A stretch of 64,000 nucleotides of DNA from Melitaea cinxia (GCF_905220565.1 NC_059415.1:8360501-8424500), one strand, 5' to 3'. Positions 27,480 through 39,025 are shown, counted from the first letter of the stretch. The notes: generated by a model not told the origin, from the sequence alone. Translations and numbers: made by a program.

Positions 27480-27954
27480 GTGATTGTGATTTTTTTATTC
27501 TGCAATAATTGTAATGCATATATTTGTTTAAATTGCATGGTGTGAATATGTATTACAAATAAACATTAAATTATCAATATAACTAACGTAACATAATTGA
27601 TAACGGTCAAAACTGTATTCTTTTTCTTTTTATCTGTATCTTGGCCATGGAACATGCTAAAATGACTAAATGAATATAAATATAATTAGCACGATTTACC
27701 ACGAGCTTACTACTTAATACTTACTAACTATAGCTACAATATGATTAATACTTGTTTAGGAAATTAAATTAAAATAAACAAACATAAACAGATTACACTC
27801 ATCAGCATTACTAGAATTTACTTCTGTGTTGGAGGTCCGGAAACACGCACAATACACAAGAACAAACGCCCAGACCACAGCATACATGTACTTTTGTCCA
27901 AACTTGTAATTTAAATTAATTGAGGTCGAATTTCGCCCACTGGGTGACAACTAG
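27480..27954 (+). repeat. Mostly anonymous DNA ending in a family E 3' end
   Basis: 27905-27954 (GGTCGAATTTCGCCCACTGG, GTGACAACTAG) is the 3' terminus of family E. The rest is not assignable. Confidence 0.4.
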
Positions 27955-27978
27955 TTAACGTTTAAAATGTAACACGTG

Positions 27979-29254
27979 GTTCAATAAGTCCCGAGACTAA
28001 GTACTAAAGGTCTTTTTATAAAATTAATTTTTATTCATCAACATAGTCTCCTCCAAGAGCAATACAGTCCCTCCAACGCTTTTCTAACTTTTCTATCCCA
28101 TGTGTGTAGAACGATTTGTCTTTGACTTCAAAATAAGCCTCCCTTGCTGCGATAACTTCACTATTTGAGTCAAATTTTTTATCCTGAAGCATTTTTTTGA
28201 GGTCTGCAAACAGCCAGTAATCGCTGGGGGACAAGTCTGGCGAATAAGGGGGATGAGGAAGCAATTCGAAGCCCAATTCGTTAATTTTGGCCATCGTTCT
28301 CACGGACTTGTGACAAGGCGCGTTGTCCTGGTGAAACACCACTTTCTTTTTGTTCATGTGAGGCCGTTTATCCGCAATTTCGTACTTCAATCGCTCCAAT
28401 AAGCACATGTAATAGTCACTATTTATATTTTTCCCCTTTTCAAGGTAATCGATGAAAAGTATTCTATTCGCATCCCAAAATATAGACGCCATTACCGTAC
28501 CGGCCGATTTCTGAGTCTTTGGACGCTTCGGGCGGCTTTCACCAGCCGCTCTCCACTCCGCTGCCTGCTGATTGGATTCCGGAGTGAAATGGTATATCCA
28601 GGTTTCATCCATTGTTACATATCGACGTAAAAAATCCTTTTTATTATGATTCATCAGCGCCAAACATCGCTCTGAATCATTGATACATTGTTCCTTTTGA
28701 TTAGTTGTAAGCAAACGCGGCACCCACTTAGAAAAAAGCTTTTTCATGGCCAAATTTTTATGTAAAATAGTGAAAACACTACCAGCTGAAATCTTCACTA
28801 TCTCGGCTATCTCTCGCACTTTTACCTTCCGATCTTCCAATACGATTTTGAGGACTTGGTTAATATTTTGTTGAGTCACTGCTTCATTTGGACGACCTGA
28901 GCGTTCCCCATCATTGGTGTCCATGCGACCGCGTTTGAAGTCGCCATACCACCGACAAATGGTTGCTTTAGAGGGAGCTGATCCTGCATAACATTTTATA
29001 AGCCATTGCTGTGCTTCAACGGTATTTTTTCCCATTAAAAAACAATGTTTTATCAACACGCGAAACTCGTTTTTTTTCCATTGTATCGAAATTACAACCG
29101 TAGCGTCACTTAAATGTTTCAAAATCAATAATTTTATTGTTCCATTTTTAAAAATTTGACACATATTCTTGTATCGATAGCCAGTACTTTTTAAAAATCA
29201 AAAGAGTTTTTAATATATGCGCCATTTCCAGGTTAGTCTCGGGACTTATTGAAC
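27979..29254 (-). mobile_element. mariner (Tc1/mariner) DNA transposon, near complete
   Basis: Terminal inverted repeats match exactly over 22 bp (27979-28000 with 29233-29254; core TAAGTCCCGAGACTAA). The outermost bases differ: the right end continues to GATCTA, while the left reads ACACGTG. Total length about 1.28 kb is normal for mariner. It contains one long transposase frame. Confidence 0.92.
28031..29164 (-). CDS. mariner transposase, D,D34D type
   Basis: 377-codon uninterrupted frame. It cuts and reinserts the element at TA sites as a dimer bound to the terminal repeats. Seen: an N-terminal double helix-turn-helix region (from NEFRVLIKHCF; ICRWYGDFKRGR; RSGRPNEAV; WVPRLLT linker), then catalytic Asp in TMDETWIYHF, the second in VFHQDNAPCH and the third in YSPDLSPSDYWLF, with exactly 34 residues between the last two. 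Oddity: the ATG used here (29164) adds about 28 residues that are not typical. The usual start (ATGGAA followed by an A-run, at about 29077-29083) is present but out of frame, because the A-run is 8 long. From that region on, the length is about 349 residues, normal for the family. Activity is possible but unproven. Confidence 0.9.
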   Translation of the reverse strand: MCQIFKNGTIKLLILKHLSDATVVISIQWKKNEFRVLIKHCFLMGKNTVEAQQWLIKCYAGSAPSKATICRWYGDFKRGRMDTNDGERSGRPNEAVTQQNINQVLKIVLEDRKVKVREIAEIVKISAGSVFTILHKNLAMKKLFSKWVPRLLTTNQKEQCINDSERCLALMNHNKKDFLRRYVTMDETWIYHFTPESNQQAAEWRAAGESRPKRPKTQKSAGTVMASIFWDANRILFIDYLEKGKNINSDYYMCLLERLKYEIADKRPHMNKKKVVFHQDNAPCHKSVRTMAKINELGFELLPHPPYSPDLSPSDYWLFADLKKMLQDKKFDSNSEVIAAREAYFEVKDKSFYTHGIEKLEKRWRDCIALGGDYVDE

Positions 29255-30444
29255 GATCTAATATAATCACGAATGAAATCGATCAATTAAATTATTATGA
29301 CAAACGGTCAACGATATTAGGTTCTTTATTCAAAATAAAATTCAAAATTAATTATTTGATTTATATAATTATTTTTGTTTATTTCAGTTATGCCTAAGCA
29401 TGAAAGATTTCATCTTTTTACAATTTATTACGTAATTATATTAAAATAATTTTGTTCTCTTTGTTGTCTTCCAAGAACTTCAAACTAATTAAACTTATGT
29501 ATTTGGACGAGTTTTACGCTCTCGGCTTCGCCTGGAGGATTACACAACTTTGGCTTTTCCGTCTTCTGTTATTAAATATAGCCTATGTCTCATATTGATT
29601 ACGTGTCATTCTATTGGTGATTTTTTAATCAGTACTTTTTAAATTATCCATTACAAACAAAAAAGCAAATATTTTCTCCTTGTAATATTAGTATAGAATT
29701 TGCTTATAATTAGGTAGGTACAATTTTTAATAACATGCTTAAACATTAACTTTGGTCTGCCTGTCGTTTGTCTTCTGAAGTCCACCGATAACAGATTTTG
29801 ACCAAGTTTTTTTTTGTTTAAATGAATGATAACAGTTATTGAATTTAGTTGTAAATTAGCAATGAATTCGCCCGTTTGAAGATTAACATTTTATTGTTAA
29901 ATAAAATAATATACATTTCATATTTGTTTCGAAATTTGCTAACTAGTAACTGCAATGATACTAAAAAAAATTGATAACCTTCGACTGATAATAAAATACA
30001 TCGTAACTCGTTGTAGGCTATCCTATTTATATTGTAGGTTATTCTTCAACTTGTAGAGGAGCAGAGCGGTGGATCAAACTCTGACCCTTCACCTAGAAGA
30101 AAGAGAAAGAGGAGCATGTCCAGCCTATACGCCCTGTAAGCTAATTCATGTCATAGTGTCGATAAACTATCCAGAAATGGTACTGCGGGAGGGACCCTGC
30201 AGAATTAGTATGGTATCTTAAAGATACTTTAATTAACATAAAATTTTGCGGAGAGTTATAAAATATTCAAATAACAATGTAAGTACTCAACAAACATTAA
30301 TTCGAAGATGTTCAAAATTTCCAAGTTTGTATTGTTTCCTAAATTAGTTTCTGACGAGGGCCGCTGTCTGCATAATTTTCATATAATCAGTCTCTTGCTC
30401 GATGAAACGCATGTTTTTAGCTTCCTCTTTGAATATATTACTGA
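29255..30444. other. AT-rich DNA with decayed repeats
   Basis: 29690-29697 (AATATTAGTATAGA) looks like the 5' end of another decayed reverse Helitron-like element. 30050-30150 resembles a degraded tRNA-SINE tail (GGAGCAGAGCGGTGGATC). No gene. Confidence 0.45.
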
Positions 30445-30611
30445 CTAGCATCCCGCCCCCACCTCGCATGGGTATTTAACAAAAATTTCAAAACAAAAAT
30501 TTTATCATTTTTTTTGAAAATGTAATATAGCCTATGTCACTGTGAAAGAATTTCGGAGCCTATTAAATGCAAACAAACAATCAAATCTTTTCTCTTTATA
30601 ATATTACTAGA
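30445..30611 (-). mobile_element. Helitron-like element, short copy
   Basis: Minus-strand start A|TCTAGTAATATTATAAAGAG near 30611, end GCGGGATGCTAG|T at 30445. The 3' hairpin is decayed. Confidence 0.5.
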
Positions 30612-31206
30612 TGGTACCAGCGACTTCGTCTGCGCAGTATTAGTAAGTACTTCAAGTAGCTTATTATCTTCTCAATATCTATCTTTATGCCAAAATTCAT
30701 CAAAATTGGTTCTGTGACATAATAATCAATTTGTTACTACCAAATGTGCATTAGAAATGTACTATCAATTTTATTGTATTTATGGTTCACTGTTTTTGCG
30801 ATAATGGCTTACTCATAAAAGATAGATATATGCTGTCGCAGACTTTTTTATAGGACTAATTAAGATAAAAAAATTCTATTATGATATATTATATCTCTAT
30901 TACGATATATATTAAGATAAAAGTTTCTCTAAGCATTATATACGAGTAAACTCTACAGTATTTGCAGCGTATGCCAGAATAGTTCGCAGATGGTAGATTT
31001 TTTTTTCGACTCACTTGACAACTATCGTTATATTTTAGACAATTCACAAACTACCTTTAAAAATTATAGCCTACGTATTATTCTAATGTATAAGCTATAT
31101 TATTGTAAACTTTCATTAAAATCCAGTCGGTAGTTTTTGCGTGAAGAGGAACAAACATCCATACATCTCATACATACAAACTTTCACGTTTATAATATTA
31201 GTAGGA
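30607..31206 (-). mobile_element. Helitron-like element, about 600 bp
   Basis: Minus-strand start A|TCCTACTAATATTATAAACG at 31206; end ACGAAGTCGCTGGTACCAT, CTAG|T at 30607. Same orientation as, and directly joined to, the 30445-30611 copy. Confidence 0.55.
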
Positions 31207-31404
31207 TGTAAGAAGTAAGGTGAAGGTTGCTTCTATGTATCTATTATTACTTACAGTTAAATTTTTTTAATTTTAATATTTGCTCTCAAACGCCATCTTA
31301 TGGATCTATAGATAAATGTCTGACACACAGCGCCCTCGGTGTTAACTCGACTGTGTCGAGACATTGCACACGTCATCATCATGGTCACAGGTGCCTGAGG
31401 AGCT

Positions 31405-31805
31405 TTTTTTATACATAACTAGGTCGGCAAAAAAGGCGTACGACTCACCTGATGATAAACGATTGCCGTAGCCTAACGACTTCTGCAACACTAGAAATTT
31501 CACAATCGCGTAGCCGACCCTATCCCCCCAAGAACTCTTGTCACCTTATTCACCACAGGAACACGACACTGTTTGAAAACAGTATTATTTAGCTGTGCTC
31601 TTCTGTAAGGTCAAGGTACTGCCCCAATTGGGTTGCTCCATATTTTGAGCAGGAAATTTCCTGCTGTGCCATACCTCAGTTGGAGCTGCGTGAAGTAAAT
31701 AATTAAAATAAAAAGTAAAAATTTTAATCATAATAAATGCTAAAAATGTTTATTATTTACTATAGTATATATATAACGTTAAGCATTTAGCTTTAGGACT
31801 GTGAG
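31405..31805 (+). repeat. Repeat family B, full copy with extended 3' flank
   Basis: CATAACTAGGTCGGCAAAAA through TGAGCAGGAAATTTCCTGCT, then AATTTTAATCATAATAAATG and ATTTACTATAGTATATATAT. The extended flank recurs after the copy at 63018, so the repeat unit is longer than other copies show. Confidence 0.65.
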
Positions 31806-31858
31806 AATGTCACGTGGTAGCAGGACCCACTTTTACATAACATAAAGTGCTATATATA

Positions 31859-31884
31859 GAAGAAAGAAAGAAAGAAAGAAAGAT
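31859..31884 (+). repeat. (GAAA)n microsatellite
   Basis: AGAAAGAAAGAAAGAAAGAA run of about six units. Confidence 0.9.
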
Positions 31885-31967
31885 TTTTTTTATTGTTCAC
31901 AATAATAAAAATCAAAGTAATACAAATACGGTTTACACAAAGATATTAGGAACGATACAGGCAGCCA

Positions 31968-32013
31968 CTCAGCATTTGCCACACCTTGCAACAATGGTGT
32001 GGCAAATGCTGAG
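31968..32013. repeat. Perfect 18-bp inverted repeat with 10-nt loop
   Basis: CTCAGCATTTGCCACACC (31968-31985), loop TTGCAACAAT, then its exact reverse complement at 31996-32013. A further 4 bp (CAGC/GCTG) can pair outside a 2-nt internal loop. Confidence 0.95.
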
Positions 32014-32344
32014 ACGCTGATTTTCAGTGACTCCTATATCAGATACTCCATAAATAAAAACATAATTGTTCCAAGTAAATACAAGACGAGAGACCTAAGC
32101 AAACAATAAAACGGAAAACATCATTTTCAAATGAAAATATAATTGAAGATATCGAATTACTTCAGATAAACCATTTAACTTTTATTGTCCGTTTACTCGA
32201 ATAAAGTCAAGCAACGTTTTAAATAAGTTGATTTCAGGAAAAAATCTTTAATAAAAACAACGAAATTTCTATATTGGTTCAGCATCCGTGTGTACAAATT
32301 AATTTCCTAATTTCCATACTTATCTCTTCGAGCGTAAGATTAGA

Positions 32345-33110
32345 ATGTGTAACACGGAGCGCCAGGTAGGTGAAACACACCCTGATTGTGATTTTAATAC
32401 AGTTTTGGGGGTGTGAATGGAACATGGTGTGAAACCCTGACCCACCATAGAAAAGGTAGGATCCTCCAACCAGACGGGTGTTGAGGCTAATGCCCCGACG
32501 GTTGTTGTCGGGTTTTTGCATATACAGTCAATCGCTCTGATAACTTTAATATCGCGATGTAGGGTACGGAAGTTTTCTCTAGTTTGTATGTCGCGAGATA
32601 GATGCCGCCACATCACTCCCCTCTGAAACCGGAGATCGATAGCAGGTTGAGTCATACATAGATCTTCTGATGCTTGCCGGGCCAGTAGAGTGTTCCAGTG
32701 AGTCGGAACCAGATGCCGCATAGTTCACGGTGAGTCGGAACTGTCTGCGGTGATGCTGCAAATGCCCCAGTGAGTTGGAGTGGTGCAGTGCTGCGTAGTA
32801 GCTGGCTGCTGCGTCGACCAGGAGATAAGTGCAAATGAGGGAAGTTGTTTGTCACTGTCGTTATTACTACCGGATTCGTCAAAAGAAGTGGCTTTAGCTT
32901 CTTATAAACTCACAATAACTGCTTTAATTATCTTCGTGTGATATTCTAAATAAGTAGCCTGAAAATTAGACAAAAATTAGTTAGGAACACATAAAACGAA
33001 AATAAAATAAGTTTGTTTAAACTTGTTACACGGAGCGTAAGGTGGGTGCGACGCACCCACTGACAATTTTAAACTTTTTCACACAGTTCACCAGGTAGTC
33101 GACTGAAGCG
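32345..33110 (-). repeat. Possible LTR-retrotransposon remnant: two related segments and a GC-richer interval
   Basis: TGTAACACGGAGCGCCAGGT (32347) and TGTTACACGGAGCGTAAGGT (33024), each followed by a purine-rich GGTG then CACCC stretch, form a direct pair about 680 bp apart. The interval 32440-32880 is GC-richer and carries overlapping antisense frames (for example 32320-32721) without recognisable domains. I cannot assign the element. Confidence 0.35.
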
Positions 33111-34766
33111 ATTGAAATCGATGCCTAACTTCCTCCGCACGCTACTCAGACGCACAAATCATTATAACAATTCGCTATTAAAATATTGATCGACACAACC
33201 AACCTTACGCTTCCCAAGTTATATTTATTGAATAAACAAAATTGTATAATATTAATATTAAATATTTACGTTAATAATTGACTTTAAAACGAAAAGACCA
33301 ACAAACAATGTTTAATTTATTTATATTATACAAATTTGTAATGTTTCGACCGTGAGACTCGGTAAGATTTATCACCTGGTTGTGCTAATGGAGAATATTT
33401 AAAACTGTTATTTTAATTCAATATATTATTAGAGTATAATTTTTATTTATGTTTATTTATTCATCTTGGCTGCCTTGTTTTCATAAGTCAGACCGTTTAT
33501 TACCTCGGGGCAAATATTTATTTTTCACAAATATGTTTTTTATAATAATAATAATAAATAGACAAATTCTTTAATTGGACCAAGTACTTTTACAATGTCA
33601 TAACCCGCCAAACTGCGTGACAGTTTATTGGCGGTAGTAGTGGAGACATATTGGATTGTGAAGATTAGATGCTTTGAAAAAGGTTATAATCATATTATAT
33701 ATTATATATTTCAGTGGTAGGTAGAACGTACGGTCACAAAGAAATAGTTACTCGAGCGCATCAGATATTAATAATGTACATATGTGCCTTACGTGTTTCC
33801 GATCAGAAAAAAATATTAATCTGCCGGCTTGCATGGTGAGTGCGACCACACGAATTTTTCACACCATCAGATTCAGGAATTTCCTTTACATAAGTGTCAG
33901 ATTATGAGTCAGTACAACGACAACATCAAGATGGATCAAGCATCAGCATCAGCATCACCAGCACCAAATTTCGGTAAAATATAAAGGGCTCAAGTACGGT
34001 TTCAAGGCGCCATTGTGTTATTCTGATACGCTCGACTCATCTCCAAAATCCCTGGTAGGACTCCCATACCATTACGATTCGAAAGATTATCCTTAGAGCG
34101 CATTATATATCTGAAAGCAGTAAAGTTGTGTGTTTCTGTCATAGTTATAAACATTAGAAAATAATTTCCAAAATTAGTTTAATGGAGTGGCGTGAATCAT
34201 CGTCTCCTATTTAAGCATTTTAAAGCTTTTATTTAACTTGTAATGTTTGTAAATAACGTCAATTTCATCAAATTAAGTAATGATAATAATCAATTGGGTT
34301 AAATTTTGTAGGCGGAAGTGATGGAAGACATATGAGTGTAATATTCGAGTATGTATCTAATTGAGAACGCATTATATTGTTTTTTTCTTGACTACTCTCG
34401 CAATCATATCATCTTTGACTCGATTTTACTTAAGACACAGAGCATGATGTACAACGCATTTAAAATATTGAATAATCATTGTTAGTTTATCAGACGAAAT
34501 AGCCAATCAGAAATTTCCAGAATTTGTTTTAAAGATTTATCGATTGTTCGTAGCGTTTGTTGTTGAGCAAAATATAAATGTTTTCATATTTAACAACAAT
34601 GATAATTTTACATACAAACAATAATTTATCTCTTTTAATAAGGTCATTAATAAAAGTAATAATATTTCAATTCATAACAATAACGAATAATTTCGATCGA
34701 ATAACTTCTGAGCTTAAAAATACTTTGAAGTAATTATTGTAACAAACTTATTATATTACTGGACTA
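33111..34766. other. Anonymous AT-rich DNA
   Basis: No gene recognised. A small ATG frame with a GCATCA repeat at about 33932-33985 runs into a stop after some 17 codons. Confidence 0.45.
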
Positions 34767-35086
34767 TCATCATTACAGCCTATACAGCCCACTACTGAAT
34801 ATAAGCCTCCACAAGTTTACGCCAAAAATAACGTGAACTCATGTGTTTTGCCCATAGTCACCACGCTGGGCAGGCGGGTTGGTGACCGCAGTACTGGCTT
34901 TGTCGCACCGAAGACGCTGCTGCCCGTCTTCGGCCTGTGTATTTAAAAGCCAGCAGTTGGATGTTTATCCCGCCACCGGTCGGCTTTTTAAGTTCCAAGG
35001 TGGTAGCGGAACTGTGTTATCCCTTAGTCGCCACCCACGGGAAGAGAGGGGGTGGCTATATTATTTAGTACCGTAGCCACACAGTA
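34767..35086 (-). mobile_element. SINE-like repeat family A, copy 5
   Basis: CATCATTACAGCCTATACAG to CCGTAGCCACACAGTAC, near full length, followed by a short ACTGGACTGGACTGGACTA repeat. Confidence 0.75.
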
Positions 35087-35333
35087 CACTGGACTGGACT
35101 GGACTATCATAAGAAGAAAAAAAAAATAGGTAGAAATAAAAAGTCACGCAGGTTTAAGCCAAGCTCAGTGTTGCTCTTTGAAGCTAAGGCTAGTTAGTCA
35201 CTAACGAAACAATTAATAAACTACGGCAACTACACCTTCTATTAGAAGTTAGGGGAAGTAAGGTCCATCATAATTTCCTTAAAGGAAAGGTATATTCATC
35301 AAGTAGATGTTCACAAGTTAATAATCTGTTTTT

Positions 35334-35652
35334 TAACCGAATTCAAAAAAGGAGGAGGTCACTCAATTCGACCGTGTATAATAAATATTATTTTACTATG
35401 TTCGGGGATAACTTCGTCGTTTATGAACCGATTTTGATATTTTTTTTTTGTAGGAAAGGAAACATTCCAAGAGTGATACCATGATAAGAAAACCTGGATC
35501 TGATGATGGAATCTCAGAGAAATCGAGGGGAACCCTCGAAAATCGTAGTGATGATTAGTGCGTTTGTTAATTATTTTTTTTTCGTCTACTTACGTTGTAT
35601 TACTTGTCGGTGTAATTGGAGTCGGTTGTTTTCGTTTGCTTGCAAACACAAA
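35334..35652 (+). repeat. Repeat family C, copy
   Basis: TTTAACCGAATTCAAAAAAG to GGAGTCGGTTGTTTTCGTTT and GCTTGCAAACACAAATTA; it contains the ATCTGATGATGGAATCTCAG block. Confidence 0.7.
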
Positions 35653-35659
35653 TTATATA

Positions 35660-35775
35660 TAACTTGGTTCTCAAACAAGTTTACGGCTCACCTGATGGTA
35701 AACGATTAATAATCGATTATGGACGTCTGCAACACCAGAAGCATCGCAAGCGGGTTGCCGACCCTATCCACAATA
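35660..35775 (+). repeat. Repeat family B fragment, followed by (TA)n
   Basis: AACTTGGTTCTCAAACAAGT, CTCACCTGATGGTAAACGAT, AGCATCGCAAGCGGGTTGCC. A (TA)n microsatellite of about 30 bp follows at 35786-35816. Confidence 0.6.
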
Positions 35776-35784
35776 ATATCCACA

Positions 35785-35818
<34 letters not shown>

Positions 35819-36358
35819 AGGCTTACTATTTATTTGTTTTATTTACAGAAAAAATACAATTGGTGTGATAAAGAGTGCAGCAAAAACAATTAACAGTTTA
35901 ACAGTGCACTGTGTTTCTAAAGTAATAATACTAAAGTATCAAATATATTATAAACTAATTAAAAAATATGCCATTACACAACACAAATAATCGATTATAC
36001 ATGTGAATATAATTGGAAAAAAAGAACATAAAGTGGTTAAAGAATAATAATTATTATAAAAATAACAGGCTGTAGCACAACTTACACATTAAAATTGAAT
36101 ATTGAAATCAACTTACTAAAAGTTTAATTATGTGCATATAATTATTGATTACACCGGTCGCATTTACCACATAAGCCGTCAGAACTATTTCCTAGAGAAA
36201 AAATAAATCTGTCAGTGCTCCTGTCACTTGAGACATGGAGATAAACTCTTAGAAACTTAGTAATAGTAGTACATGATTCAAGTTTTTTGTCTGCTTAAAT
36301 ACATCATTCGAGATATACGACGAATATTTTACGCCATCAAAATTATTTTTATAAGAGA

Positions 36359-36630
36359 CTAGCTTCTGCCCGCGACTTCGTCCGCGTGGAACAGTTTCTT
36401 TGGGCACACTGGGGAAGCTCTCAAAAAAAAAAACGCAATTTTGAAACATTATTCATTAGCGCTCCGCTCTTATTGGTCTTAGCATGATGTTATATAGTCT
36501 ATAGCCTTGCTCAATAAATGGGCTAACTAACACTGAAATAATTTTTGGAATCGGACCAGTAGTTCCTGAGATTAGCGCATTCAAACAAATAAAGTAACAA
36601 ACTCTTCAGCTTTATAATGTTAGTATTAGA
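36359..36630 (-). mobile_element. Helitron-like element, unexpanded sister of the 9-12 kb element
   Basis: Minus-strand start A|TCTAATACTAACATTATAAA at 36630; end AAGTCGCGGGCAGAAGCTAG|T at 36359 with the CGCGgacgaagtCGCG hairpin. The body (GCTCCGCTCTTATTGGTCTT, ATCGGACCAGTAGTTCCTGA) matches 9440-9610. At the place of the giant array it has only ATTCAAACAAATAAAGTAAC. Confidence 0.75.
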
Positions 36631-36694
36631 TTACTCTTGATTGTCTATTGATAACAGAGCTAGTAAATGAAGATACCGATTAAATAATAATACC

Positions 36695-36865
36695 CTCAAG
36701 TAGTGTTGTATTCCTGTAGTAAGTCGGGTAGCCAGAGCTGCTAGGGAGCGTTGGAGCTACCTCTTCTACTTCTCTAAGTTGGAAATGCGTTAGCAATTTC
36801 TGGTGTTACAGGCGAGTATGGACTATGATATCGGCTTACCATCAGGCATACTGTACCGTTGGTAC
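36695..36865 (-). repeat. Repeat family B, diverged reverse fragment
   Basis: TCAAGTAGTGTTGTATTCCT, CCAGAGCTGCTAGGGAG, GGTGTTACAGGCG, GGCTTACCATCAGGCATAC. A frame at 36803-37084 starts within it and shows no domain. Confidence 0.5.
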
Positions 36866-37204
36866 TCCGACTACACTGCCAAAATGCTGCGCTCGAAAAT
36901 GCTAGTAAAACTGAATTCGTCGACTTTTCTGTCTTCTATTCTATGTCTTCTGGAGAACAACACACTAGTGTCAGTGTCTGAATATACACACATCTTAAAG
37001 GCTTCTAGTCAGGCTATAAAATATCCATATGGCCTAGAAGAATATATTCATGTAAGGGAATTAAAACCACTACTACTGGAGTAGCAGCTTGAGTTGTAAC
37101 CACTATCCCAAACCATCAAAAATACGATTTCTTATATATACTGTAAACGGTTTTTATATATATATTTTGAGTACTTATTATACTTGATTCATTATCTTCT
37201 TTAT

Positions 37205-37488
37205 ATTTTTTTTATTGTCACTAGGTCGGCAAACAAGCATACGGCTCACCTGATGGTAAGCGATTACCGTAGTTTATAGACGCCTGCAACACCAGAAGCA
37301 TCGCAAGCGCGTTGCCGACCCAAGTCCGATTCCCCACAGGAGCTCTGGTCACCTTACTCACCAACAGGAACACAATACTGCTTGAAAACAGTATTATTTA
37401 GCTGTGATCTTCTGTAAGGTCTAGGTACTACCCCAGTTGGGCTGCTCCATATTTTGAGCAGAAAATTCCTGCTGTGCCCTACCTCAGA
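37205..37488 (+). repeat. Repeat family B, near-complete copy
   Basis: TCACTAGGTCGGCAAACAAG to TTTTGAGCAGAAAATTCCTG and CTACCTCAG. It is followed directly by a family E copy. Confidence 0.7.
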
Positions 37489-37757
37489 TATATAATAATA
37501 CATGAAGCAAAAACTTTGTGTCCCTTTTTACTTATAGTTTATATACAGGAGTAGATATTTTTTTTTACATATTTTTTTAATTATGCATAAAATTACAATA
37601 AATAAATACAAAACCATTACACACACTATCATATATTTGACACACACACGCATATATAATCTTTTGTTTATTATTATAGAAATATAGTCTTTGACAACAG
37701 AACCTTAATAATGTTCAAAATTATATTAAATCAATTATGGCCGAATTTCGACCACTA
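37489..37757 (+). mobile_element. Helitron-like repeat family E, shorter copy
   Basis: ATACATGAAGCAAAAACTTT to CCGAATTTCGACCACTAG|T. Same order of blocks as 19278-19620 with an internal deletion. Confidence 0.55.
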
Positions 37758-38102
37758 GTTTTAACAATAATAATGTCTTTATGATTTTTACGTTTTTACA
37801 AAATGTATCAAATATTTTTTTGGTAACAATTTAAACTAAAATAATTGTAAGTGTTATTTAGCATTTTCGTTGTTCTACTTTCATGACATTGCAGCTATTA
37901 AGAACTGCAACTATCATTTTAATTACAACTTTTAATTATTTATGCTTATAAAGATGATGAAAAAAGCCACGAAAATGTTTCACAACAAACCATCTTAAAA
38001 ACGATATAATATTTTTAAATCCGCATTCGGTCGCTTTCGATCATCGGAAAATTAAAATAGTAGATAAAGTTTATCAAATTAATTGTCTTATAATAATGAT
38101 TT

Positions 38103-38440
38103 AGTAGGACAACCGCTCGGGTGTAGTGGTGCGCGTAGTCGCCTAAAACACCAATGGTTTGCGGGTTCGAATCCCGCTCGGGATGGATATTTGTATTTGT
38201 ATAAATATTTCTTTCTGGTTTGGATGTCTGTCCTTGTGGGTCACCCCAACGTGCCTCGGAGAGCACGTTAAGCCGTCAGTCCCGGTTGTTATCATAAATA
38301 CCTGATAGCGATCTTTACTCATAGTAGAAAACATTTGCGAGCCCGCAGTGGAGCAGTGTGGTGGATTAAGCTCCAATCCTTCTCCTACGTGGTGAAGAGA
38401 ACTTTGCCCAGCAGTGAGATAATACAGACTGAATGCAATG
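38103..38440 (+). mobile_element. tRNA-headed SINE, best-preserved head
   Basis: Head CCGCTCGGGTGTAGTGGTGC with A-box-like TGGTGCGCGTAGTCG and B-box GGTTCGAATCC. Body AACGTGCCTCGGAGAGCACG, TCAGTCCCGGTTGTTATC, GATAGCGATC. Tail TTGCCCAGCAGTGAGATAAT. Confidence 0.85.
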
Positions 38441-38989
38441 ATTTAGTTAAAAATATGCAGTACATTGTTTTTTTTTTTTATTAAGTTTAAATCAATACTT
38501 ACAGTTTTGTATGAAACAATAATATTAGCTCTGCACTAAAAATAACAAAAAAGGAGTGTAAAAACAAACAAGCCGGATATTAGCTTCGTTACGTATACTG
38601 TTACGGATTTCCGGAAAAAGTATCGTCCTTTTCACCTTTATCTTTCATCCTACCTTTTCCCGATTTTTTTTCCGTAACTGAAATATAATGAAATATATGT
38701 GAAAAATAAATTTTCTAAATTTTTTTTATTTTTAATGATGACTTATATAATGAATAACAATAACTTAAAACTTATTAGCTTAGACTAAGCCACTAACGGC
38801 ACTAAATCTAGAAAAATAATTTAAAAAAAATTATATAAAACCATATTAGCACAATAAATAAATCACATCAAAATAATTATAAAGTTTTAGTTAAAACTAT
38901 CGCAAAAAAAGGTAAAATAAGTGTTGTAGCCACTCTCGATATTAAAGCCTTTCCCGTGTTCCTAAGAACCGACAGTCACTTCCGACTTG

Positions 38990-39025
38990 TATAAAAACAT
39001 GGAACATCAACTGTTGGCTATCACA
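38990..39025 (+). promoter_or_regulatory. Core promoter of the cuticle-type gene
   Basis: TATAAAAA at 38990-38997 and a possible initiator ATCACA at 39020-39025, about 30 bp downstream. The ATG follows some 44 nt later. Spacing is right for a TATA-driven arthropod gene; the exact start site is inferred. Confidence 0.6.

Noticed and set aside
31962..32019. microRNA precursor
   Set aside because: Arms are perfectly complementary with a small loop and a short total length; more like an inverted-repeat artefact or MITE core without expression evidence.
32279..32882. Overlapping minus-strand frames of 60-133 codons
   Set aside because: No recognisable domain, and they overlap each other; probably remnant of a mobile element.
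36803..37084. 93-codon plus-strand gene
   Set aside because: Starts within a diverged repeat B copy, no promoter, splice signals or protein family resemblance.
38103..38175. Possible tRNA gene with A and B boxes
   Set aside because: It continues into a SINE body shared with 24392-24735 and 40978-41270, and the head does not fold as a full cloverleaf by eye.
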